Source: Coregonus clupeaformis
Taxonomy: Eukaryota > Chordata > Actinopteri > Salmoniformes > Salmonidae
DNA length: 64,000 bases
Direction of reading: 5' to 3'
NCBI RefSeq assembly: GCF_020615455.1
Contig: NW_025534368.1
Span: forward strand, 64,501-128,500
Positions 54,496 through 64,000 of this stretch are shown here, one piece after another. The stretch's first letter is position 1, and each line of letters opens with the position of its first letter. The notes below the pieces were generated by a model. That model was not told where the DNA came from. It saw only the letters and a program-made list of their open reading frames with translations, and did no database searches. Both the position numbers and the translations under genes were made by a program.

Positions 54496-55119
54496 TTTAC
54501 CAATATCTTACTGGGCTCATTCATGGAGGTGGAAATTATATATTAGATGGTGTCAGCATCATTGTATTTTCATTCATTCTGGAGTAGAACGGCCTTTTTC
54601 TTGTCACCAGAACTGAGCTTCTTAGAACTGAGCTTCTCAAGAAGTATCCCCAGGAGGACCCTGGGAACCCTGAGCAAGGGGACTGGAATTGGTCAAATTT
54701 GCAGTTTAATACATTTACAAAAACATATCCTATTTTTTACATTTGACTGTGTAAAACCTAGCAGTACTACTTATTTCTCTGAGAGTGAGGCAGACATATA
54801 TTTGATCATTTGTCTATCTGAAATGAAAGCATCAAATTATAGATTTTAAACAAATACATGTCTGTCATTGAACAATCCCATGCCATGATTAGATAGTGAA
54901 AAAAACACACCAATCTCTTTCATAATTTCTTTGAACAATAAAGGCTAATTTAACAAAACTTCTGAAAAGTGATATATAGCGTTTTTGAATGAAACTCTTC
55001 TGATGTTTCCCCATCTGAGCTCAGAGTAGATGAGAGACTGAGGGGCGGTTTCCCAGAGTTTAATTGAAGTCAGGACCAGGTAAATTCTACTGAAGTATCT
55101 CCACAATATCCCCACACGT
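54496..55119. other. AT-rich spacer
   Basis: A 100-codon ORF at 54,547 has no family resemblance. Confidence 0.4.
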
Positions 55120-55432
55120 CTTATTACCTGTTCTGTCTGTGTCCCGTATACTCCCTCTCCGGCGTTCCAGGTCACCAGTCTGCTCATTATTATGCACACC
55201 TGTCACCATCGTTACGCCCCTGCGCCCAATCAGACTCACCTGGACTCCATCACCTTCCTGATTACCTCCCCTATATCAGTCACTCCCTTTGGTTCCTTCC
55301 CCAGGCGTTATTGATTCTGTTTCAGGGCTTCATGTCTGTACGCTACTCCTGTTTCTTGTTTTGTTTTATGTGTTATTAAATTCACTTCCTGTATTTGCTT
55401 CCTGACTCCCAGCGTACACGTTAGTCTGGCTG
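55120..55432 (+). repeat. Probable solo LTR (boundaries approximate)
   Basis: CACCTGGACTCCATCACCTT, CCCTATATCAGTCACTCCCT and GTTTTATGTGTTATTAAATTC give the TATA-like and poly(A)-like layout of a fish Gypsy LTR I recognise from memory. No internal region is attached; the Tc1 element starts right after it. Confidence 0.5.
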
Positions 55433-55436
55433 TAGC

Positions 55437-57031
55437 AGGCTGGGGAAAAAAAGTATTTAGTCAGCCACCAATTGTGCAAGTTCTCCCACTTAAAAAAGAT
55501 GATAGAGGCCTGTAATTTTCATCATAGGTACACGTCAACTATGACAGACAAAATGAGGAAAAAAATCCAGAAAATCACATTGTAGGATTTTAATGAATTT
55601 ATTGGCAAATTATGGTGGAAAATAAGTATTTGGTCAATAACAAAAGTTTCTCAATACTTTGTTATATACCCTTTGTTGGCAATGACACTGGTCAAACGTT
55701 TTCTGTAAGTCTTCACAAGGTTTTCACACACTGTTGCTGGTATTTTGGCCCATTCCTCCATGCAGATCTCCTCTAGAGCAGTGATGTTTTGGGGCTGTCG
55801 CTGGGCAACACAGACTTTCAACTCCCCTCCAAAGATTTTCTATGGGGTTGAGATCTGGAGACTGGCTAGGCCACTCCAGTACCTTGAAATGCTTCTTACG
55901 AAGCCACTCCTTCGTTGCCCGGGCGGTGTGTTTGAGATCATTGTCATGCTGAAAGACCCAGCCACGTTTCATCTTCAATGCCCTTGCTGATTGAAGGAGG
56001 TTTTCACTCAAAATCTCACAATACATGGCCCCATTCATTCTTTCCTTTACACGGATCAGTCGTCCTGGTCCCTTTGCAGAAAAACAGCCCCAAAGCATGA
56101 TGTTTCCACCCCCATGCTTCACAGTAGGTATGGTGTTCTTTGGATGCAACCCAGCATTCTTTGTCCTCCAAACACGACGAGTTGAGTTTTTACCAAAAAA
56201 GTTCTATTTTGGTTTCATCTGACCATATGACATTCTCCCAATCCTCTTCTGGATCATCCAAATGCACTCTAGCAAACTTCAGACGGGCCTGGACATGTAC
56301 TGGCTTAAGCAGGGGGGACACGTCTGGCACTGCAGGATTTGAGTCCCTGACGGCGTAGTGTGTTACTGATGGTAGGCTTTGTTACTTTGGTCCCAGCTCT
56401 CTGCATCATTCACTAGGTCCCCCCGTGTGGTTCTGGGATTTTTGCTCGTGATCATTTTGACCCCACGGGGTGAGATCTTGCGTGGAGCCCGAGATCGAGG
56501 GAGATTATCAGTGGTCTTGTATGTCTTCCATTTCCTAATAATTGCTCCCATGGTTGATTTCTTCAAACCAAGCTGCTTACCTATTGCAGATTCAGTCTTC
56601 CCAGCCTGGTGCAGGTCTACAATTTTGTTTCTGGTGTCCTTTGACAGCTCTTTGGTCTTGGCCATAGTGGAGTTTGGAGTGTGACTGTTTGAGGTTGTGG
56701 ACAGGTGTCTTTTATACTGATAACAAGTTCAAACAGGTGCCATTAATACAGGTAACGAGTGGAGGACAAAGGAGCCTCTTAAAGAAGAATTTACAGGTCT
56801 GTGAGAGCCAGAAATCTTGCTTGTTTGTAGGTGACCAAATACTTATTTTCCACCATAATTTGCAAATAAATTCATTAATAATCCTACAATGTGATTTTCT
56901 GGATTTCTTTTTCTCAATTTGTCTGTCATAGTTGACGTGTACCTATGATGAAAATTACAGGCCTCCCTCATCTTTTTAAGTGGGAGAACTTACACAATTA
57001 GTGGCTGACTAAATACTTTTTTCCCCCACTG
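55437..57031 (-). mobile_element. Full-length Tc1-like element
   Basis: The right end TTTTTTCCCCCACTG is followed by TA (57,032-57,033). The left end has GGGGAAAAAAAGTATTTAGTCAG, but its outermost bases read GGCT instead of the expected CAGT, so that end is damaged. The terminal repeats are about 190 bases. The transposase is on the minus strand. Confidence 0.9.
55724..56665 (-). pseudogene. Tc1 transposase, frameshifted
   Basis: The start MAKTKELSKDTRNKIVDLHQ at 56,665 covers the DNA-binding domain to about 56,400. After frame changes, the DDE part (56,149-55,724) is open for 141 codons with GGGNIMLWGCFSAKGPGRL, QHDNDLKHTA (second Asp) and SPDLNPIENLW (Glu). The least decayed transposase in the window, but still broken. 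Confidence 0.88.
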
Positions 57032-57072
57032 TATATGGGATTTCCTTTCATTAAAATCCTACACATGGAAAT

Positions 57073-58036
57073 GTGTCCAGTGTGTGTGTGTGTGTGTCAA
57101 GTGTGTGTGTCCTGTGTGTGTGTGTGTGTGTCAGGTGTGTGTGTCCAGTGTGTATGTGTGTGTGTGTGTCCAGTGTGTATGTGTGTGGGTCCAGTGTGAG
57201 TGTGTGTGTGTGTGTGTCCAGTGTGTGTGTGTCCAGCGTGTGTGTGTGTGTCCAGTGTGTGCGTCCAGTGTGTGTTTGTGTGTTTATGTGTGTCCAGTGT
57301 GTGTGAGTGTGTGTGTCCAGTGTGTGTGTTTGTCCAGTGTGTGTGAGTGCGTGTGTAAGTGTGTATGTGTGTGTGTCCAGTGTCTGTGTGTGTGTCCAGT
57401 GTGTGTGAGTGTGTGTGTCCAGTGTGTGTGTGTGTCTGTGTCCAGTGTGTGTGAGTGTGTGTGTCCAGTGTGTGTGTGTGTCCAGTGTGTGTGTGTGTGT
57501 CCTGTGTGTGTGTGTGTCAGGTGTGTGTGAGTGTGTGTGTCCAGTGTGTGTGTGTGTGTGTGTGTGTGTCCAGTGTGTGTGAGTGTGTGTGTCCAGTGTG
57601 TGTGTGTGTCCAGTGTGTGTGTGTCCTGTGTGTGTGTGTGTCAGGTGTGTGTGTGTGTCCAGTGTGTGTGTGTGTCAGGTGTGTGTGTGTCCAGTGTGAG
57701 TGTGTGTGTGTCGTGTGTATGTGTGTGGGTCCAGTGTGAGTGTGTGTGTGTGTGTGTGTCCAGTGTGTGTGTGTCCAGTGTGTGTGTGTGTGTGTGTGTG
57801 TCCAGTGTGTGTGAGTGTGTGTGTCCAGTGTGTGTGTGTGTCCAGTGTGTGTGTGTGTCCTGTGTGTGTGTGTGTCAGGTGTGTGTGTGTGTCCAGTGTG
57901 TGTGTGTCAGGTGTGTGTGTGTCCAGTGTGTGTGTGTCCAGCGTATGTGTGTGTCCAGTGTGTTTGTGTGTTTGTGTGTGTCCAGTGTGTGTGAGTGTGT
58001 GTGTCCAGTGTGTGTGTGTGTGTGTGTGTGTGTGTC

Positions 58037-58069
<33 letters not shown>

Positions 58070-60718
58070 TCCAGTGTGTGTGTCCTGTGTGTGTGTGTGT
58101 CAGGTGTGTGTGTGTGTCCAGTGTGTGTGTGTGTCCTGTGTGTGTGTGTGTCCTGTGTGTGTGTCAGGTGTTTGTGTCCAGTGTGTGTGAGTGTGTGTGT
58201 CCAGTGTGTGTGTGTGTGGGGGTCCAGTGTGAGTGTGTGTGTGTGTGTGTGTATAGTGTGTGTGTGTCCAGCATATGTGTGTGTGTCCAGTGTGTGTGTC
58301 CAATGTGTGTGTGTGTTGGTGTGTGTCCAGTATGTGTGAGTGTGTGTGTCCAGTGTGTGTGTGTGTGTGTGTCCATTGTGTGTGTGTGTCCTTGTGTGTG
58401 TGTGTGTCAGGTGTGTGTGTGTGTGTGTGTACAGTGTGTGTGTGTGTCCTGTGTGTGTGTCAGGTGTGTGTGTCCAGTGTGTGTGTGTGTGTGTCCTGTG
58501 TGTGTGTCCTGTGTGTGTGTGTGTCCTGTGTGTGTCAGCTGTGTGTGTGTGTGTCCAGTGTGTGTGTATGTGTCCTGTGTGTGTGTCCTGTGTGTGTGTC
58601 AGGTGTGTGTGTGTGTGTCCAGTGTGTATGTGTGTGTCCTGTGTGTGTGTTTCCAGTTTGTGTATGTGTGTGTGTCCAGTGTGTATGAGTGTTTGTCCAG
58701 TGTGTGTGTATGTGTCCTGTGTGTGTGTGTGTGTGTCAGGTGTGTGTGTGTGTGTCAGGTGTGTGTGTGTCCAATGTGTGTATGTGTGTGTGTCCAGTGT
58801 GTATGAGTGTGTGACCTGTGTGTGTGTTTGTCCAGTGTGTGTGTGTGTGTCCAGTGTGTGTCCTCTGTGTGTGTGTGTGTGTGTGTCCAGTGTGTGTGTG
58901 TCCAGTGTGTGTGTGTCCAGTGTATGTGTGTGTGTCCAGTGTGTGTGTATGTCCAGAGTGTGTGTGTGTCCAGTGTGTGGGTGTGTTTGTCCAGTGTGTG
59001 TCCAGTGTGTGTGTGTTTGTGATCAGTGTGTGTGTGTCCTGTGTGTGTGTGTGTGTTTGTCCAGTGTGTGTTTGTCCGGTGTGTGTTCAGTGTGTTTGTT
59101 CAGTGTGTGTGTGTGTGTGTGTACAGTGTGTGTGTATCAAGTGTGTTTTTGTGTCCAGTGTGTGTGTGTTCAGTATGTGTGTGTCCAGTGTGTGTGTGTG
59201 TGTGTGTGTGTGTGTCCAGTGTTTGTGTGTGTCCAGTGTGTGTGTGTGTCCAGTGTGTGTGTGTGTCCAGTGTGTGTGTCCAGTGTGTCAGTGTGTGTGT
59301 GTGTGTCCAGGTGTGTGTGTGTGTGTGAATCTAGTGTGTGTGTGTGTGTGTGTCCATTGTGTCCAGTGTGTGTGTCCAGTGTTTGTGTGTTCAGTGTGTG
59401 TGTGTTCCCATTGTGTGTGTATGTGTGTGTGTGTCCAGTGTGTATGTGTGTGGGTCCAGTGTGAGTGTGTGTGTGTGTGTGTCCAGTGTGTGTGTGTCCA
59501 GCGTGTGTGTGTGTGTCCAGTGTGTGCGTCCAGTGTGTGTTTGTGTGTTTATGTGTGTCCAGTGTGTGTGAGTCTGTGTGTCCAGTGTGTGTGTGTGTGT
59601 GTCCAGTGTGTGTGAGTGCGTGTGTAAGTGTGTATGTGTGTGTGTCCAGTGTCTGTGTGTGTGTACAGTGTGTGTGAGTGTGTGTGTCCAGTGTGTGTGT
59701 GTGTGTGTGTCCAGTGTGTGTGAGTGTCTGTGTCCAGTGTGTGTGTGTGTGTGTGTGTCCAGTGTGTGTGAGTGTGTTTGTTCAGTGTGTGTGTGTGTCC
59801 AGTGTGTGTGTGTGTCCTGTGTGTGTGTGTGTGTCAGGTGTGTGTGTGTGTCCAGTGTGTGTGTGTGTCAGGTGTGTGTGTGTCCAGTGTGAGTGTGTGT
59901 GTGTCGTATGTGTGTGTGTCCAGTGTGTATGTGTGTGGGTCCAGTGTGAGTGTGTGTGTGTGTGTGTGTGTCCAGTGTGTGTGTGTCCAGTGTGTGTGTG
60001 TGTGTGTGTGTGTCCAGTGTGTGTGAGTGTGTGTGTCCAGTGTGTGTGTGTGTCCAGTGTGTGTGTGTGTCCTGTGTGTGTGTGTGTCAGGTGTGTGTGT
60101 GTGTCCAGTGTGTGTGTGTGTCAGGTGTGTGTGTGTCCAGTGTGTGTGTGTCCAGCGTAAGTGTGTTTCCAGTGTGTTTGTGTGTTTGTGTGTGTCCAGT
60201 GTGTGTGAGTGTGTGTGTCCAGTGTGTGTGTGTGTGTGTGTGTGTGTCCAGTGTGTGTGTGTGTGTGTGTGTATGTGTCCAGTGTGTGTGTCCTGTGTGT
60301 GTGTGTGTCAGGTGTGTGTGTGTGTCCAGTGTGTGTGTGTGTCCTGTGTGTGTGTGTGTCCTGTGTGTGTGTCAGGTGTTTGTGTCCATTGTGTGTGAGT
60401 GTGTGTGTCCAGTGTGTGTGTGTGTGGGTCCAGTGTGAGTGTGTGTGTGTGTGTGTGTATAGTGTTTGTGTGTCCAGCATATGTGTGTGTGTCCAATGTG
60501 TGTGTCCAATGTGTGTGTGTGTTTGTGTGTGTCCACTATGTGTGAGTGTGTGTGTCCAGTGTGTGTGTGTGTGTGTGTGTCCAGTGTGTGTGTGTGTCCT
60601 GTGTGTGTGTGTGTGTCAGGTGTGTGTGTGTGTGTGTGTACAGTGTGTGTGTGTGTGTCCTGTGTGTGTGTCAGGTGTGTGTGTCCTGTGTGTGTGTGTG
60701 TGTGTCCTGTGTGTGTGT

Positions 60719-60752
<34 letters not shown>

Positions 60753-61259
60753 AGCTGTGTGTGTGTGTGTCCAGTGTGTGTGTATGTGTCCTGTGTGTGT
60801 GTCCTGTGTGTGTGTCAGGTGTGTGTATGTGTCCAGTGTGTATGTGTGTGTCCTGTGTGTGTGTTTCCAGTTTGTGTATGTGTGTGTGTCCAGTGTGTAT
60901 GAGTGTTTGTCCAGTGTGTGTGTATGTGTCCTGTGTGTGTGTGTGTGTGTCAGGTGTGTGTGTGTGTGTCAGGTGTGTGTGTGTCCAGTGTGTGTATGTG
61001 CGTGTGTCCAGTGTGTGTGTATGTCCAGAGTGTGTGTGTGTCCAGTGTGTGGGTGTGTTTGTCCAGTGTGTGTCCAGTGTGTGTGTGTGTGTGATCAGTG
61101 TGTGTGTGTCCTGTGTGTGTGTGTGTGTGTGTGTCCAGTGTGTGTTTGTCCGGTGTGTGTTCAGTGTGTTTGTTCAGTGTGTGTGTGTGTGTGTGTACAG
61201 TGTGTGTGTATCAAGTGTGTTTTTGTGTCCAGTGTGTGTGTGTTCAGTATGTGTGTGTC

Positions 61260-61293
<34 letters not shown>

Positions 61294-61518
61294 AGTGTTT
61301 GTGTGTGTCCAGTGTGTGTGTGTGTCCAGTGTGTGTGTGTGTCCAGTGTGTGTGTCCAGTGTGTCAGTGTGTGTGTGTGTGTCCAGTGTGTGTGTGTGTT
61401 TGTGTGAATCTAGTGTGTGTGTGTGTGTGTGTCCAGTGTGTCCAGTGTGTGTGTCCAGTGTTTGTGTGTTCAGTGTGTGTGTGTTCCCATTGTGTGTGTG
61501 TGTGTGTGTCAGTGTTAC
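57073..61518. repeat. 4.4-kb (TG)n/TCCAG minisatellite with higher-order copies
   Basis: (TG)n tracts of varying length are separated by CCAG, CCTG, CAGG and similar breaks. Rare variants mark two long copies: TGGGTCCAGTGTGAG with GTGTGCGTCCAG at about 57,186 and 59,451; CCAGCGTA at about 57,941 and 60,150; CCAGCATATG at about 58,268 and 60,474; GTATGTCCAGAGTG at about 58,947 and 61,018. The offset is about 2.1-2.3 kb. All long Cys-Val-rich frames over it are artefacts. Long TG tracts favour Z-DNA. Confidence 0.95.
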
Positions 61519-61530
61519 CATGGTTATTAT

Positions 61531-62054
61531 TTACAGGGACACTGAGCAGTCATCATCAACCCTAAACCCTGGATAGAGGGTCTCAGTGAATGTGGAGTGG
61601 AATGTGTACAGGTGGGTCAGTGTGTCAGAGGAGACTCTGTAGAAGGACAGAGTGCCGGCTGGCCAGTCCAGATACACTCCTACTCTGTGGGAGCTGGAGG
61701 AGGGGACGTCTATGGGAGTGAGATTATTATTGTGCCAGGCAAAGTAACGGTTGTTAAAGCAGAACAGACTCCAGGACTTGTCATTGTATCCAATCCCACA
61801 GTCAATACCCCCTACTCTCCTGCTGATTCCTTTATATGTCACTCCTATAACAGCCCTTCTCCCACTCCACTCTGCCTCCCAGTAACAGCGTCCAGTCAGA
61901 CCCTCTCTACACAGCACCTGTTTCCAGCCCTCAAATCTCTCTGGGTGATCAGGATACGGCTGCTTCTCTCTCCTACATGTCACCTTTCTGTTCTCTTCAG
62001 ACAGAGAGAGGCGTCTGTTTACTGTGTTTAGTTCCAGTGTGAGATCACAGACAT
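61531..62054 (-). CDS. NLRC3-like PRY-SPRY (B30.2) terminal exon
   Basis: It starts after an acceptor (GATCCATCAG) at 62,054 and ends at the TAA at 61,533-61,531. The N-terminal PRY part has VCDLTLELNTVNRRLSLSEE. The SPRY core shows GRCYWEAEWSG, GIGYNDKSWSLFC and GVYLDWPAGTLSFYRV, and the end is YPGFRVDDDCSVSL. All expected B30.2 blocks are present and the frame is intact. B30.2 domains bind protein partners, and many fish NLRC3-like proteins carry one at the C-terminus after the LRRs. The minisatellite begins about 12 bases past the stop. Confidence 0.9.
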
Positions 62055-62243
62055 CTGATGGATCAAACCAGACACAATATTAGAAATCATCATCATTCAC
62101 ATTAGAATGTTAACTCACTTTTCACTAATTCATTTAATGTAGATGTTTCTAGGTATCAAAAGGAGAAGTTAAGGTAACTTGAGATTTGTTCAGTGATCAT
62201 ATGTTATACTGTATGGTAATATAAAACACACTTATTCCCATTA

Positions 62244-62246
<3 letters not shown>

Positions 62247-62297
<51 letters not shown>
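62247..62297. repeat. (CA)n microsatellite
   Basis: About 25 CA units in the intron before the PRY-SPRY exon. Confidence 0.97.
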
Positions 62298-62304
<7 letters not shown>

Positions 62305-62544
62305 ACCTGTATGCATGCATGAACACACACACACATTTCTAACGTAACAGGAACACGCCACACACAGACACACACATTGTCAAAGCAACTATTTGTAAAC
62401 TTTGGTGTCCCTGATTTGTGCTTCTGTAGAACTACAGCTGATATTTAATATGACCAAGTAAGTAATGATGGTGGTCTTTGACTTTGACTTCACTTGAATT
62501 AAGACTTATTCTTAGTCAAATTCTTCACAGCAGTCAACACTCAC

Positions 62545-62635
62545 ATTTTCTAGGTCCAGGTTTCATTCTGTTCTCTCCACCATGTTCCACACTGTAGCGG
62601 TAAGCAGAAGAACAGCCAGTCATTGAGGGATACAC
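62545..62635 (-). CDS. NLRC3-like linker exon
   Basis: It reads VYPSMTGCSSAYRYSVEHGG then ENRMKPGPRK and ends one base into a Tyr codon at a GTGAGT donor (62,544). With the PRY-SPRY exon it gives ...GPRK-Y-VCDLTL, the junction usual in salmonid NLRC3-like proteins as I remember them. The acceptor (TTCAG) adjoins a CA repeat and is less certain; its phase does not match the LRR exon upstream directly, so a further exon may be missing or the true acceptor differs. Confidence 0.7.
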
Positions 62636-62640
62636 CTGAA

Positions 62641-62656
62641 CTAACACACACACACA

Positions 62657-62719
<63 letters not shown>
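62641..62719. repeat. (CA)n microsatellite
   Basis: Uninterrupted apart from one CT; directly upstream of the linker exon on the minus strand. Confidence 0.96.
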
Positions 62720-62794
62720 GACACGGACACACACAACGCACACACTTGACACTCACACACACTTTCAGCATATAACTTTGTATAAGCGGTGGTA

Positions 62795-63545
62795 AGAATG
62801 TTTGTCTGTGTGTGTGTGTGTGTATGTGTCCAGTGTGTGTGTCCAGTGTGTGTGTGTGTCTGTGTGTGTGTGTGTGTGTGTCCTGTTTGTGTGTGTGTGT
62901 GTCCAGTTTGTGTGTGTCCAGTGTGTGTGTGTGTGTGTCCAGTGTGTGTGTGTCCAGTGTGCGTGTGTGTGTGTCCAGTGTGTGTGTGTCCTGTGTGTGT
63001 GTGTCCAGTGTGTGTGTGTGTGTGTCCAGTGTGTGTGTGTCCTGTGTGTGTGTGTGTCCAGTGTGTGTGTGTGTCCAGTTTGTGTGTGTGTCCAGTTTGT
63101 GTCCAGTGTGTGTCCAGTGTGTTTGTGTGTGTTTGTGTTTTCAATTTGTGTGTGTTTGTCAAGTGAATGTGTGTGTCCACTGTTTGTGTGTGTGTGTGTC
63201 CAGTGTGTGTCCAGTGTGTATCCAGTGTGTGTGTGTGTGTTTGTCCAGTGTGACCAGTGTGTGTGTTTGTCTGTCCAGTGTGTCCAGTGTGTCCAGTGTG
63301 TGTGTGTCCAGTGTATTTGTGTGTGTGTGTGTGTGTGTCCAGTGTGTGTGTGTGTGTTTGTCCAGTGTATGTGTGTGTGTCCAGTGTGAGTGTGTGTGTG
63401 TGTGTGTCCAGTGTGTGTGTGTGTGTGTGTGTCTAGTGTGTGTGTGTCCAGTGCGTGTCCAATGTGTGTTTGTGTGTCCAGTGTGTTTGTGTGTGTGTGT
63501 CCAGTGTGTGTGTTTGTCCAGTGTTTGTGTGTGTCCAGTGTACTG
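62795..63545. repeat. TG/TCCAG minisatellite in the intron, plus-oriented
   Basis: The same kind of array as at 57.1-61.5 kb, TG-rich on the plus strand. Confidence 0.95.
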
Positions 63546-63552
63546 ATACACG

Positions 63553-63572
63553 TGGACCCACACACACACACT

Positions 63573-63605
<33 letters not shown>

Positions 63606-63695
63606 ACACACACACACACACTGGACACACACACACTGGACACATACACACACACACAAAAAAACACACACACACTGGACACACATACACACACA
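63553..63695. repeat. CA/CTGGA minisatellite in the intron, inverted
   Basis: CACACACTGGACACAC-type sequence, the reverse complement of the adjoining array. The turnover point is GATACACGTGGACCC near 63,545-63,560. Confidence 0.95.
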
Positions 63696-63799
63696 GTCTT
63701 TATATAACTTAGTCCAAGTGGTGGTCAGAATGTTTGTCTTAACTAGCCTGATAACTCCAACATGTCTGATATGAACATTGACATAAACCCTCTACATAC

Positions 63800-63973
63800 T
63801 TGAGTTTCTCCAGTCTGCAGTGTGGATCCTCCAGTCCAGCAGAGAGCAGTCTGACTCCTGAGTCTCCTGGGTGATTGTAGCTCAGGTCCAGCTCTCTCAG
63901 GTGTGAGGGGTTTGACTTCAGAGCTGAGACCAGAGAAGCACAGCCTTCCTCTGTGACTAGACAGCCTGACAGC
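63800..63973 (-). CDS. NLRC3-like LRR exon D
   Basis: It is 174 bases between TTTGCAG and GTATGT. It encodes LSGCLVTEEGCASLVSALKS, then LRELDLSYNHPGDSGVRLLS and DPHCRLEKL. The second repeat differs from exons B and C, which end NPHCKLETL or NHHCKLETL. It is the LRR exon nearest the PRY-SPRY exon in the transcription direction. More LRR and the NACHT exons should lie beyond 64,000. Confidence 0.88.
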
Positions 63974-64000
63974 CTGCAAAGAGTCAAATCATATTAAAAC

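Noticed and set aside
57073..61576. Very long plus-strand ORFs (over 450 codons) rich in Cys, Val and Ser
   Set aside because: They follow the TG/TCCAG repeat in all three frames; no start context, domain or codon bias. Repeat artefact.

Overview
This is vertebrate nuclear DNA, most likely from a salmonid fish. It holds tRNA-derived SINEs of salmonid type, a LINE whose 3' end carries TGATT-type pentamer repeats, many Tc1-like transposons, fish NLRC3-like leucine-rich-repeat exons with a PRY-SPRY exon, and very abundant micro- and minisatellites. I see no complete intact host gene. The species call is inference from repeat families.

Layout. 1-9,860: a decayed minus-strand endogenous retrovirus-like element (LTR with TATA box and poly(A) signal, tRNA-Lys1,2-type primer site, gag zinc-knuckle and protease remnants). 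A nearly full-length LINE at about 1,823-5,195 splits it. 9,950-10,250 holds a candidate pair of exons of unknown identity. 10,870-14,150: an internally deleted Tc1 element, a composite SINE and a 5'-truncated LINE. 14,260-20,341: one GATA array split by three mobile elements: a Tc1, a hAT-like element, and a Gypsy (Gmr1-like) LTR retrotransposon whose pol has been replaced by an intronless piece of the host condensin gene smc2. 22,600-24,000: a SINE and a miniature LTR element (TRIM) with a solo LTR nested in it. 24,700-29,750: three minus-strand LRR exons of an NLRC3-like gene in tandem duplicates, disrupted by hAT, Tc1 and foldback elements. 30,300-41,150: minisatellites and a segmental duplication (about 32.1-36.5 and 37.0-40.2 kb) with SINEs, a second TRIM and Tc1 fragments. 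41,732-46,776: a nearly complete Gmr1-like element with integrase before reverse transcriptase. 46,900-54,500: more minisatellites and a 1.4-kb inverted duplication. 55,100-57,031: a probable solo LTR and a Tc1 element. 57,073-61,520: a 4.4-kb TG/TCCAG minisatellite with two 2.2-kb higher-order copies, next to the stop codon of an NLRC3-like PRY-SPRY exon. The other exons of that gene (linker, LRR) lie at 62.5 and 63.8-64.0 kb.

The most notable item is the smc2 fragment at about 19,190-19,611. It sits between two LTRs of an element whose intact relative is also in the window, so both junctions can be read directly. It is in frame with the retroelement protein on both sides. This is a clear case of host mRNA capture by an LTR retrotransposon.
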